Assembly: GCA_016742095.1 (NCBI GenBank)
Contig: JACVCJ010000023.1
Span: 1 to 60,724 of the forward strand
DNA: 60,724 bases
Source of the DNA: Bacteroidia bacterium
GTDB lineage: Bacteria; Bacteroidota; Bacteroidia; CAIKAF01
Reading direction: 5' to 3'
This document shows, in pieces, positions 1 through 7,462 of the stretch; position 1 is the first letter of the stretch, and each line of letters starts with the position of its first letter. A program made the translations under genes and the position numbers. The notes under the pieces are model-generated. The model saw only the letters and a list, made by a program, of their open reading frames with translations, was not told the origin of the DNA and did not search any database.

Positions 1-58
1 ACTCGAGAGAGACAACGCCGTACGCTCGTCGGCAGCGTCAGATGGGTAGAAGAGACAT
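1..58. other. Sequencing-adapter remnant at contig end
   Basis: Bases 26-57 match the Illumina Nextera read-1 transposon adapter (TCGTCGGCAGCGTC followed by the 19-base mosaic end) at 30 of 32 positions; the mismatches are at 45 and 49, in the mosaic end. The 25 bases before it fit no gene. Organism sequence therefore starts at about base 58. The adapter identity is from memory of the published oligonucleotide; the match itself is read directly from the sequence. Confidence 0.9.
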
Positions 59-1276
59 ATCGGATACCGTACAGCCCGGTGATGTGGTAGCGCTCAGGTA
101 ATAGGTCTGCGGGAAACTACCGTTGGCCGGCACCGACAGGGTTGTTAGGGTTGCACCGGGGTTCTGCAGGTAAGAGACATTGCCTCCCGGCCCTGCCAGC
201 CATTGTACGGTAAGCCTGCCCGGGTAATTCGGCTGGTCCCCGATAACAACACTGCCGCCTCCGCCGCAGTTCGGGTAACAGATATCAGGCCCCGCATTCA
301 GGTCGGGACAGCCGAAATAGACCAGCTTTATGGTCTCCGTCCAGCCTACACAGCTGTTCACCACCGCCAGTTTTATGCGGTAGTACTTGTTGCATTCGAA
401 CTTTCCGCCCAGTTGTTCATAGAACTCCGTGATGTTCTTTACCCCGGCCTGCTGCGCTACGAACCACTGCGATTTTTCATTCGCCGGGTTGATCACGTTC
501 CAGTTGGCATCCGATTCCACCACGCTCCAGAAATGGTCTTTCTCCAGCCAGGTGTTGGAGGCATCGGCAATAATGTCCTCACCGAGGCAAAAGGTGGTCT
601 TGGGCAGTGTGAACTGCGGGTTCAGCGGCAGGTTGCTGCCCAGGCCGTCGATATAGGCATAACAGAAATGTGCATCGGCGCCCTCGGTACAGTTACCGGA
701 AATAAATTCTACCACCAGCTGCTGCCCCACCCAGGAAGGATTTACAGGCAGGGTATAACAGTCCCAGTTCTTATAAATGAGGTTACCCTCCCGGGTAAAA
801 TAAGGATCGTTCTCATCGGCATTTATCCGTACATCCGTAAGTACCGGACCGCTGATACTGCCCAGGCGTATCTTGTACTGGAAAAAAGGCTGGGCACAAC
901 CGCTATGGCCTGGATCGTTCATTACCAGGGCAAAGTAAAATTTGAACGGATTGGTATTTGTAACGGTATAATGATACCAGGCCCTTTGTACCACTTTGGT
1001 ACCTATTCCGCCCAGCTTCAGGGCGTAATTGCCTTCCACCACCCGCGGCATTATAGCGCCCACGTACTGATCGGGGCCCGGTGTAACCAGGGTGTGCTGC
1101 GGTCCGAAACCCGGAGTGGTGTTATCGCCACAGATACCCAGGAATATGGTACGGGTACCTTTATTACCCGACCAGTTGCTGAGGTTGCCGGACTCAAAAC
1201 CGGCGTTCACGTTTTGTGCGTACAGGCCTCCGGAAAACAGGGCCAGCAGCAGCATTAAAAAAAAAGTCCTTTGCAT
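38..1276 (-). CDS. Secreted protein with Ig/PKD-like repeats, C-terminus cut by adapter
   Basis: Function not recognised. Residues 1-20 are a signal peptide (MQRTFFLMLLLALFSGGLYA, then Q), so the protein is exported. Residues 22-215 look like a carbohydrate-binding or jelly-roll type beta domain opening with NVNAGFESGNLSNW, a start seen in many Bacteroidota surface proteins. From about 220 the chain resembles PKD/Ig-like modules (PLNPQFTLPKTTFCLGEDI, later DLNAGPDICYPNCGGG) typical of large T9SS adhesins. The last six residues and the stop codon at 38-40 lie inside the adapter, so the real protein continues beyond the contig and no sorting domain can be assessed. A promoter lies 29-59 bases upstream. 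It is transcribed in the same direction as the LuxR-type gene behind it, which may control it. Confidence 0.75.
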   Translation of the reverse strand: MQRTFFLMLLLALFSGGLYAQNVNAGFESGNLSNWSGNKGTRTIFLGICGDNTTPGFGPQHTLVTPGPDQYVGAIMPRVVEGNYALKLGGIGTKVVQRAWYHYTVTNTNPFKFYFALVMNDPGHSGCAQPFFQYKIRLGSISGPVLTDVRINADENDPYFTREGNLIYKNWDCYTLPVNPSWVGQQLVVEFISGNCTEGADAHFCYAYIDGLGSNLPLNPQFTLPKTTFCLGEDIIADASNTWLEKDHFWSVVESDANWNVINPANEKSQWFVAQQAGVKNITEFYEQLGGKFECNKYYRIKLAVVNSCVGWTETIKLVYFGCPDLNAGPDICYPNCGGGGSVVIGDQPNYPGRLTVQWLAGPGGNVSYLQNPGATLTTLSVPANGSFPQTYYLSATTSPGCTVSDMSLLPI

Positions 1277-1304
1277 AGTTGTAGAGATTTGTGGTTTACT
1301 CCTT

Positions 1305-1335
1305 CAAAGTTAGAGCAACCCACAAAGCCGGTCAA
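1305..1335 (-). promoter_or_regulatory. Promoter of the truncated secreted-protein gene
   Basis: On the minus strand TTG (1335-1333), 20 bases, then TAACTTTG (1312-1305), an exact match to the Bacteroidota -33/-7 pattern. The start codon at 1276 would follow a leader of about 23 bases. Confidence 0.75.
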
Positions 1336-1349
1336 TACCATAAATGGTA
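1336..1349. promoter_or_regulatory. Inverted repeat abutting the -33 box, possible operator
   Basis: TACCAT-AA-ATGGTA is a perfect 6-2-6 inverted repeat directly next to the -33 element of the secreted-protein promoter and 10 bases past the stop of a LuxR-type regulator. NarL/LuxR-type helix-turn-helix proteins bind such short dyads, so it may be that regulator's site. This is inference from position. Confidence 0.4.
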
Positions 1350-1358
1350 CTTTTACGG

Positions 1359-2123
1359 TCAGACCAGGTTTAAACCGCCCAGGTAGCTCAGCAGCTGCGG
1401 CGTATTTACCTTCTGTGCCTTTTCGAGCATGTTTTTGCGGTATTTGTCCACCGTATGTTTCGAAAGAAATATTTTCTCCGCGATCTGGCGGCTGGTCAGT
1501 CCCTGTTTCAGCAGGCGGGCGATCTTAATTTCATTCTCTGTAAAAATATTTACACGCCTGTCGTATTTCTCCAGGCGACGGCGCATAATGTCCACTCCTC
1601 TTTCATCCTTTATACTAAAATAATAAGAAACGGGCGCATCCTGCTGCACGGTATCCATCAGGGTGATCTGGGCCAGGTTCACCAGGGGAATATTCGTATA
1701 CGGATCGCATTCGATGATGTTATTGGTTTCGGTGATGCGGCGGTAATTGCCTTTTGCATCGCGCATGCGGTACGAGATACAGAAATGCCCGATGCCTTTG
1801 GTGGGAATGGGCATGTTCAGCAGCCCTTCGAGGCAGAGCGCATATAACATTCCGAAGGCTTCCTGGTCTTCCGGATGTACGATCTCGAGTATGGTCTCTG
1901 CCGATATGTAACTGTTCTCGTACCCGAAATAGGTATCGAAACCTTCGGCCCATAAATGCCGGTAATCGTAGAAATCGAGCACCGACCAGGCCTGCATGAC
2001 GCTGCGGAGCGGACTGGCCAGCAGTTCGTCCATCATTTTCTTTTTATATTCTTCGCTGAGCGGCGTGGCCCGGGACGCCATATGTGTATGGCAGAAATCT
2101 TTAAAAAGAGCAGTTAAACTCAT
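1359..2123 (-). CDS. LuxR-family transcriptional regulator with PAS-like sensor
   Basis: A 254-residue DNA-binding regulator. Residues about 192-250 are a GerE/LuxR helix-turn-helix (FTENEIKIARLLKQGLTSRQ, then IAEKIFLSKHTVDKYRKNML). Residues about 45-165 resemble a PAS fold of the PAS_3 kind (LWAEGFDTYFGYENSYIS, then VHPEDQEAF), common in Bacteroidota regulators of this size. There is no receiver domain, so it is not a classical two-component response regulator; the ligand is unknown. It lies upstream of, and in the same direction as, the secreted-protein gene that ends at the contig edge, with a dyad between them. A short signal-peptide ORF lies behind it. Confidence 0.85.
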   Translation of the reverse strand: MSLTALFKDFCHTHMASRATPLSEEYKKKMMDELLASPLRSVMQAWSVLDFYDYRHLWAEGFDTYFGYENSYISAETILEIVHPEDQEAFGMLYALCLEGLLNMPIPTKGIGHFCISYRMRDAKGNYRRITETNNIIECDPYTNIPLVNLAQITLMDTVQQDAPVSYYFSIKDERGVDIMRRRLEKYDRRVNIFTENEIKIARLLKQGLTSRQIAEKIFLSKHTVDKYRKNMLEKAQKVNTPQLLSYLGGLNLV

Positions 2124-2222
2124 AACTGAGGCGGTTTACGTACGTATTTCCGGGCCGGCTAAACAAGATACGCCTTTTTATCCCAGCCTCCGCAGCCGCG
2201 CCTGTTATGCATTTGTTAAACA

Positions 2223-2348
2223 CTACTTCCTGTATTTTTCGGTCCCCGCCTCCGTAGCGCTGATCCAGGGCACACCTTCTTCGTACTGCGCCGCAAGGGC
2301 CAGGGGCAACAGGCAGAAAAGCAGGTTCAGGAGTTTTACAGGTCTCAT
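2223..2348 (-). CDS. Possible 41-residue secreted peptide
   Basis: An ATG-to-TAG frame of 41 codons. Residues 1-20 (MRPVKLLNLLFCLLPLALAA) form a textbook signal peptide with the Ala-Ala-Gln boundary common in this phylum; the remaining mature part, QYEEGVPWISATEAGTEKYRK, is only 21 residues. It is too short for usual gene calling. A near-consensus -7 box (TATAATTG on the minus strand) lies about 24 bases upstream. It could be a real secreted peptide or the remnant of a longer secreted protein. No family is recognised. Confidence 0.4.
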   Translation of the reverse strand: MRPVKLLNLLFCLLPLALAAQYEEGVPWISATEAGTEKYRK

Positions 2349-2540
2349 ACAATAGCAAGTATGGGGCAATTATATGTAAAAACCGGGTATGGCATCCTAC
2401 ACAAAAGGGGAGTTTAACGCACTTTTGAGCAAAATGAAGCTTTGTTAAGGCCGGTTCCGGGCTAAAAACGTCCGTCCGTTAAAATTCATCGAACGTCACT
2501 ACCCTGTTCGTCGAAAAACTATCCTAAAACAGGTACTATG

Positions 2541-2572
2541 TTTTGCAAGTTACCTTTTATACCATAGATTTG
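2541..2572 (+). promoter_or_regulatory. Promoter of padR-pspC operon
   Basis: TTTTG (2541-2545), 19 bases, TAGATTTG (2565-2572). Transcription from about 2579 rules out the in-frame ATG at 2543 and supports the start at 2591. Confidence 0.85.
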
Positions 2573-2590
2573 TGTCATAAAATTAACCGT

Positions 2591-2950
2591 ATGCAGATCG
2601 AAAACAACAAGGCTCAGATGAGGAAGGGGGTTCTGGAACTCTGCATATTGCTTATTCTTTCCCGCAGAGAAGCATATCCTTCCGATATTATTGAAGACCT
2701 GAAGAAAATAGGGCTCGAACTTCCCGAGGGCACAGTATACCCGCTGCTTACCCGGCTCAAGAACGACGGACTCCTGGCCTACCGCTGGGAAGAGAGCACC
2801 AAGGGGCCGCCGCGCAAGTATTATAAGGCCACTGAAGAAGGAGCCGCCTTTGCCCTGGAACTGGACAAGGCCTGGCAGGAGCTCACGCAGAGCATCGAAC
2901 GTTTACGTGAACCGGGACCCACTAATCAAAACGAAACAAACGAACTATGA
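2591..2950 (+). CDS. PadR-family transcriptional regulator
   Basis: A 119-residue winged-helix repressor of the short PadR class. The N-terminal HTH runs from about residue 10 to 80 (VLELCILLILSRREAYPSDI, then ELPEGTVYPLLTRLKNDGLL), followed by the wing KGPPRKYYKATEEG and a C-terminal dimerisation helix. The start is set by the promoter just upstream. Its stop overlaps the start of the PspC-domain gene by 4 bases (ATGA), so the two are cotranscribed. PadR-PspC pairs are common in Bacteroidota, where PadR probably autoregulates the operon in response to envelope or drug stress; that role is inferred. Confidence 0.92.
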   Translation: MQIENNKAQMRKGVLELCILLILSRREAYPSDIIEDLKKIGLELPEGTVYPLLTRLKNDGLLAYRWEESTKGPPRKYYKATEEGAAFALELDKAWQELTQSIERLREPGPTNQNETNEL

Positions 2951-4560
2951 AGACGACCATAAACATCAGCATCGGCGGTTTTGCCTTTACCGTGGAAGAA
3001 GACGCTTACGGCATCCTGAAAGATTACCTCGATGCCGTGGAAAAAGGCTTTGAAAAAGAGAACGGCGGCGACGAGATCCGCAAGGACATCGAGTACCGTA
3101 TCGTGGAAATTTTCCGGGAGCGCCTGCAGGGTAAGGAAGTGCTCGACCTCGGCGATGTGCATTATATGATCTCTATCATGGGCGAACCTTCTATTTATGG
3201 TGGCGGAACGGATCCCAGGGAACAGTACACGGAGAACAGCGCGCATGTGGACAAACGTTTTTACCGCGACCCGGACAGCAAAGTGCTCGGGGGCGTATGT
3301 TCGGGTATCGCCGCCTATTTTAATATCGATCCCGTATGGATCCGGGTGGCCTTCCTCGTGGCCTTTATCGGCTACGGCACCGGCTTCTGGGTATATGTTA
3401 TACTGTGGATAGCCATTCCCGAAGCCAGGACCACGGCCCAGAAACTGGCCATGCGCGGTAAGGCGCCCAACCTGAACAACATCAGCAATGCCATAAAGAG
3501 TGAACTGAACGACAGTAAGAACAACTGGTCTAAGAACAAAGGCGAATTTGCCACGGCCGGCCGCAACTTCATCGGCATACTGGGCGATATCCTGCGCAAA
3601 CTGGTGGATTTTACCCTGAAAGTGACCAAAGTACTGCTGAAGATCATCGCCGTATTTGCCACACTTACCTGTATCGGCTTCCTGGCCATGCTTACCATGG
3701 TGCTGCTGAGCAAGCAGGACATGAACTTTGGCCCGCTCGAGAACTGGCAGCAGGTGGAGACCTATGTATTCCAGTCCGAAAGTTATGCCGAGTGGTTCTA
3801 TGTTTCGCTGGTGCTGCTGTTTGCCATACCGCTGATATACCTGCTGTACCGCAGTGTACTGTACCTGGCCAATAAACGCAGTCACAAGGTGGTGAGCCTG
3901 GTTTCGCTGGTGTTCTGGCTGTTCTCGCTCACAGGCGTATCGTATTTCGGGATGGACCTGCTGATGGAATTCAAACAGCAGGGACAGGTGAGCCAGGGCT
4001 ACAGCTACCCTTCCGACCCGAAACAGACCCTGCACATCGTTACCAACGACCGCGACAGTATTTACGATCATGTACAGAGCGACAGCAGTCTGCTGATCAA
4101 GGACGTACGCCTGGATATTATTTCGGCCCACCAGGATTCGCTCATCCGCATTAAGGTGATCCGAAGCCAGCATGCCCGCACCCGCGTACAGGCACAGGAA
4201 GAGGCCAAACGTATTTCGTACAGTCATCATTTTCAGCCCGGACTGCTGTTCATACCCTCTTACTTTACCCTGGCGCCGCGCCAGAAATACCGTGAACAGG
4301 AAGTAGAAGTGGAAGTACATCTGCCCGACGGACAGGCCATTATACTCGATAAAAGCCTGTCCCAGATCCTGAGCGATGTGGAAAGCGACGGACTGGTGCT
4401 GCAGGAAGACCTGTACGGTTATGTATTACGAATGACTCCCAAAGGCCTGAGCTGCGAAAACTGCCCGGCCGAACTTTTTGAAAAAGCGAAGGAACGATCC
4501 GAATCTGAAAAAGCGCAGTTGACGACGGATACCGTTCCCGACTCGACAGGCAGCGAGTAA
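2947..4560 (+). CDS. PspC-domain membrane protein
   Basis: 537 residues. Residues 1-100 are a cytoplasmic part starting MKTTINISIGGFAFTVEEDA, seen in PspC proteins of this phylum. The PspC domain spans about 105-160 (RDPDSKVLGGVCSGIAAYF, then WVYVILWIAIPE), with two hydrophobic hairpin segments. Further membrane helices lie at about 228-254, 283-303 and 313-335. The C-terminal ~200 residues are predicted extracytoplasmic and end in an acidic tail. PspC proteins sit in the inner membrane and take part in envelope-stress responses. It forms an operon with padR through a 4-base overlap, and a terminator follows 35 bases after the stop. Confidence 0.9.
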   Translation: MKTTINISIGGFAFTVEEDAYGILKDYLDAVEKGFEKENGGDEIRKDIEYRIVEIFRERLQGKEVLDLGDVHYMISIMGEPSIYGGGTDPREQYTENSAHVDKRFYRDPDSKVLGGVCSGIAAYFNIDPVWIRVAFLVAFIGYGTGFWVYVILWIAIPEARTTAQKLAMRGKAPNLNNISNAIKSELNDSKNNWSKNKGEFATAGRNFIGILGDILRKLVDFTLKVTKVLLKIIAVFATLTCIGFLAMLTMVLLSKQDMNFGPLENWQQVETYVFQSESYAEWFYVSLVLLFAIPLIYLLYRSVLYLANKRSHKVVSLVSLVFWLFSLTGVSYFGMDLLMEFKQQGQVSQGYSYPSDPKQTLHIVTNDRDSIYDHVQSDSSLLIKDVRLDIISAHQDSLIRIKVIRSQHARTRVQAQEEAKRISYSHHFQPGLLFIPSYFTLAPRQKYREQEVEVEVHLPDGQAIILDKSLSQILSDVESDGLVLQEDLYGYVLRMTPKGLSCENCPAELFEKAKERSESEKAQLTTDTVPDSTGSE

Positions 4561-4594
4561 TCTGCCTGATTCATATACATTCTTAATAGTTCGG

Positions 4595-4627
4595 AGACCG
4601 GTCCTGTAAAGGCCGGTCTTTTGTTTT
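4595..4627 (+). terminator. Terminator of padR-pspC
   Basis: AGACCGG (4595-4601) pairs with CCGGTCT (4613-4619) over an 11-base loop and is followed by TTTGTTTT. Confidence 0.8.
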
Positions 4628-4642
4628 CCGGCAAAATAGGGC

Positions 4643-4682
4643 AAAAAAAACAGGTGCGTGCTGTAAAAGCGATCGCACCTGT
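4643..4682 (-). terminator. Intrinsic terminator of the minus-strand small RNA
   Basis: Read on the minus strand, ACAGGTGCG (4682-4674) pairs perfectly over nine bases with CGCACCTGT (4658-4650), followed by eight T (4650-4643). No protein gene on this strand ends here, so it implies an RNA transcribed from the right. Confidence 0.85.
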
Positions 4683-4735
4683 AACCCTTAACTAACCAAC
4701 CCTATGAAAAAACTATTTAGATGTGCTAAATAGCT
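4643..4735 (-). ncRNA. Predicted trans-acting small RNA of about 93 nt
   Basis: A perfect minus-strand promoter (4770-4740) and a perfect intrinsic terminator (4682-4643) bracket about 93 bases without a useful ORF. The predicted RNA begins with an 8-bp hairpin, CTATTTAG-CACAT-CTAAATAG (4733-4713). A C-poor, unpaired 30-nt linker follows (4712-4683), then the terminator hairpin. The linker is complementary to ACTAACCAACCCTATGAAA, which resembles a translation-start region of Bacteroidota secreted or SusC-type genes, so it could mask start codons. The 5' hairpin followed by six U could also act as an early terminator. No name from RNA family collections can be given. Confidence 0.7.
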
Positions 4736-4739
4736 AAGA

Positions 4740-4770
4740 CAAAGGTAAGGCATATTTCGCTTCTGCCAAA
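4740..4770 (-). promoter_or_regulatory. Promoter of the minus-strand small RNA
   Basis: On the minus strand TTTG (4770-4767), exactly 19 bases, TACCTTTG (4747-4740). The expected transcription start at 4733-4736 coincides with the first base of the 5' hairpin. Confidence 0.8.
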
Positions 4771-5137
4771 TGAATAAGAAAATATTAACGTATAGACAAT
4801 TTTTACAACTCCGTAAATATTACTACTTTTTGGCAAAATGTAAAAATCATTAAATCAGTGTTATGTAAAACGGATCCTTTTAAACTAAAACCGGCAAACT
4901 ATAATTTTTACATGGAAAAAAACCGTATTACTTAACCTATCTTAACAAATATTTCACATACGGAGTGCGTATTCTACTTACTAAATAGACCAAAATTCCT
5001 GTAGCAGCAGTATCTGTACCAAAGTAACGCATTATTTCCCAGATATGCAAAAAACACCTATAAAATATTATTGTTCAACCATTTATATGCACTTGCAAAA
5101 ATCATGGTTCAGTAGTTTTTTAACATGCTGAAAATCC
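4771..5137. other. AT-rich gene-free stretch
   Basis: About 370 AT-rich bases between the small-RNA promoter and the promoter of the beta-helix lipoprotein. Stops occur in all frames and no convincing hairpin, repeat or complete promoter was seen. One near-match on the minus strand (TTACTTTG, about 5018-5025) has a wrong second base. Confidence 0.5.
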
Positions 5138-5169
5138 TTGCAATAAGTCATTCTTTTCTTCTATATTTG
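5138..5169 (+). promoter_or_regulatory. Promoter of beta-helix lipoprotein gene
   Basis: TTG (5138-5140), 21 bases, TATATTTG (5162-5169). The ATG at 5189 follows a leader of about 13 bases. Confidence 0.8.
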
Positions 5170-5188
5170 GCAAAAACCTTCACAACAC

Positions 5189-6472
5189 ATGCGCCCCGCA
5201 CACATCCTGTTTTCCTGCCTTGCCGGCGCCCTTCTGCTGGGCAGCGGCTGCACCGAGGACTTCGGCCCCGAACCTCCGGGCAATAACTCCCCCGGTGTTA
5301 ACAATGATCCTGTACAGATCGTACCTGCCGACGGTTCTTCCGAAATTTACATCGGCACAAATTATACCTTTAAGAACGATCCCAATGCCCCGGTAGATTA
5401 CGTGGTATCGGGCATGATCGTGATCCTGGACAGCATTACCACCATTGAACCGGGTACGGTGATCCATTTTGCCAATCCCGACTGCGGCATACGCACGGCC
5501 TATACCGGTGCCCTGTACGCGGCCGGCACGGCGGAGGCGCCCATATTGCTGCGCGGCGTGGACGATTACCGGGGTTCCTGGCGCGGGATCTTCTTCGGCA
5601 CCGAACGTTACGAGAACGTACTTAAATATTGCACCATCCGCAATGCAGGCGGCAAAAAGGACGTTAACCTGAACGAGGCTGCAGCCGTGGCCATCAACAG
5701 CGACGATGAGGCGAACAAACTGAAAATGCTGCACATAGAGAACTGTACCATCGAGAACAACAACGGTTTCGGCTTCTACTGTGGATCTCTGAATGCAAAG
5801 ATCAACGGATTCCTGGGCAATACCCTGGGCGGCAATACGCTCAGTTCGGTGGGACTACCCTTTAAATATGCCCATGTGCTCGATATCTCCAATAATTTTC
5901 AGCCGGTAGAAAACCCGAACCAGTACGCCTGGATCTATTTCTACAACGACGGTTTTAACCAGAACCTGGACCTGGAAAGTCCGCTTACCCTCAAAAACCT
6001 GGGCATCCCCTACCGCTTCAACGGTTCCGAAGGCATCACCATCATCGGCAGTGGGCTTACGATCGAGCCCGGCGTGTCGGTAGAATTCGGTATCAACGGC
6101 GGGTTCCTGGTAAAGGACAACGGTTTCCTGCAGGCCGAAGGCACGGCGGCCCAGCCCATCGTGTTCAAGGGCATTAACGGCAATCCCGGCAGCTGGACAG
6201 GCATTTCGTTCCAGAACGATCAGACCTCCAATATACTGCGCTATTGCCACGTGATAGGCGGCGGCAATAAAAAAGCCCCCTGGTGCGACGGACAGGCCAA
6301 TATAACCCTGGGCGACTGGTTCGGCGGTAACGGCCGCGCCACCATAGAGAACTGTCACATAGCCAGCAGCGGCGCCTACGGCATTGCCAAAAAAGCAGGC
6401 AGTTCGCTCAGCCAGAACGGAAATACCTTTACGCTGAACGTTTCGCAGCCCGATATCTACAATTATCAGTAA
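5189..6472 (+). CDS. Lipoprotein with right-handed beta-helix repeats
   Basis: 427 residues. A lipoprotein signal peptide ends at the lipobox LLGSGC (Cys about 21), followed by a proline/asparagine-rich linker. Two similar blocks follow (about 55-190 and 265-425), each with short beta strands and the pattern IEPGTVIHFANPDCGIR / IEPGVSVEFGINGGF, then APILLRGVDDYRGSWRGI / QPIVFKGINGNPGSWTGI, then LKYCTIRNAGG / LRYCHVIGGGN. These internal repeats are the parallel beta-helix architecture of surface polysaccharide-binding or lyase-like proteins. No catalytic residues can be assigned; the substrate is unknown. It is probably anchored in the outer membrane. Confidence 0.8.
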   Translation: MRPAHILFSCLAGALLLGSGCTEDFGPEPPGNNSPGVNNDPVQIVPADGSSEIYIGTNYTFKNDPNAPVDYVVSGMIVILDSITTIEPGTVIHFANPDCGIRTAYTGALYAAGTAEAPILLRGVDDYRGSWRGIFFGTERYENVLKYCTIRNAGGKKDVNLNEAAAVAINSDDEANKLKMLHIENCTIENNNGFGFYCGSLNAKINGFLGNTLGGNTLSSVGLPFKYAHVLDISNNFQPVENPNQYAWIYFYNDGFNQNLDLESPLTLKNLGIPYRFNGSEGITIIGSGLTIEPGVSVEFGINGGFLVKDNGFLQAEGTAAQPIVFKGINGNPGSWTGISFQNDQTSNILRYCHVIGGGNKKAPWCDGQANITLGDWFGGNGRATIENCHIASSGAYGIAKKAGSSLSQNGNTFTLNVSQPDIYNYQ

Positions 6473-6495
6473 ATTCGGGGCCTTATTCCTACGTT

Positions 6496-7398
6496 TTGTT
6501 CAAGATCGCCTGGGCCCCAGATTACCGTTTAGAACTTCCGGAGAACCACCGTTTCCCGATGGAGAAGTACCGGCTGGTGCCCGAACAGTTAGTATACGAA
6601 AATACGCTCAGCGAAGCCCAGTTCTTTCGTCCGCAGCCCCTTTCACCCGAAGGTATGCTGCTGGTACACGATGCCGGTTATGTAGAACGCATGCTCGGCA
6701 ATACCCTGCACGATAAAGAACTGCGCGCTATCGGTTTTCCCCGCAGTGAAGCCCTGATACTGCGCGAGCGCATCATTATGCAGGGCACCGTAGATGCGGC
6801 CCGCCTGGCCCTGGAACACGGTATCGCGGCCAATTTTGCCGGGGGCACCCACCATGCGTTTGCCGGGCGTGGTGAGGGTTTCTGCCTCATGAACGACTTT
6901 GCGCTGGCCGCCGCACACCTGCTGGCCGAAAAACGTATACACAAGGCCCTGATCTTCGACCTGGACGTACACCAGGGCAACGGCAGCGCCCATATTTTCC
7001 GGGATGAACCGCGGGTATTCACCTTCAGCATGCATGGGCGGCACAATTACCCGCACCACAAAGAAAGGTCGGACATAGATATTGAACTGGACGACGGCAC
7101 CGGCGATACGGAATACCTGGCCCTTACCGCCCGCTGGATCGAAGAAACGCTGGACACGGCCGAACCCGATATCGTTTTTTACCTCTGCGGAGTGGACGTA
7201 CTGGCCTCCGACAAACTGGGACGCCTGGCCCTGAGCCGCGAAGGCTGCAAAGAACGCGACCGCCTGGTACTGCAGGCCTGCCGGCGCCATAAGGTGCCCG
7301 TATGTTTCGCCCTGGGCGGCGGTTACAGCCCGCACATCCGCGATATTGTAGAGGCGCATGCCAATACATTCCGCCTGGCCATGGAAATTTACGGCTGA
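6496..7398 (+). CDS. Histone deacetylase-family (AcuC-like) deacetylase
   Basis: 300 residues of the arginase/deacetylase fold. It should remove acetyl or acyl groups from lysine or small amines using zinc. Visible signatures: the His-His pair at 119-120 (AGGTHHAF), the zinc ligands Asp157 and His159 (FDLDVHQGNGSA), and CGVDVLASDKLG near 231-242, which supplies the last Asp ligand. The gene starts with TTG at 6496: family members begin M-x-KIA-x-x-P-x-Y, and MFKIAWAPDY matches only from this codon, whereas the next ATG (6559) would remove the first strand. It lies 23 bases after the beta-helix gene. A terminator for the convergent neighbour follows. Confidence 0.88.
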   Translation: MFKIAWAPDYRLELPENHRFPMEKYRLVPEQLVYENTLSEAQFFRPQPLSPEGMLLVHDAGYVERMLGNTLHDKELRAIGFPRSEALILRERIIMQGTVDAARLALEHGIAANFAGGTHHAFAGRGEGFCLMNDFALAAAHLLAEKRIHKALIFDLDVHQGNGSAHIFRDEPRVFTFSMHGRHNYPHHKERSDIDIELDDGTGDTEYLALTARWIEETLDTAEPDIVFYLCGVDVLASDKLGRLALSREGCKERDRLVLQACRRHKVPVCFALGGGYSPHIRDIVEAHANTFRLAMEIYG

Positions 7399-7437
7399 AA
7401 ACAAAACAGGCCTGTCTGCATTTGCAGACAAGCCTGT
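7396..7437 (-). terminator. Terminator of the outer-membrane protein gene
   Basis: ACAGGC/GCCTGT (7406-7411/7432-7437) encloses TGTCTGC/GCAGACA (7413-7419/7424-7430). On the minus strand it is followed by TTTTGTTTTC. It may also stop the convergent deacetylase transcript. Confidence 0.75.
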
Positions 7438-7462
7438 CATACTTCACACACAGATAACTGTT

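Noticed and set aside
203-1258. 351-codon plus-strand frame opposite the first gene
   Set aside because: No start signal or recognisable domain; the minus strand has a signal peptide, promoter and Ig-like motifs.
2926-4320. 464-codon open frame on the minus strand opposite the PspC gene
   Set aside because: It mirrors the codon bias of the real gene, has low-complexity His/Gln-rich protein and no family match; the PspC domain on the plus strand is unambiguous.
4704-4733. Nine-codon plus-strand ORF MKKLFRCAK
   Set aside because: It looks like a start region, but there is no plus-strand promoter before it and a terminator stands upstream; the same bases are better explained as the minus-strand small RNA.
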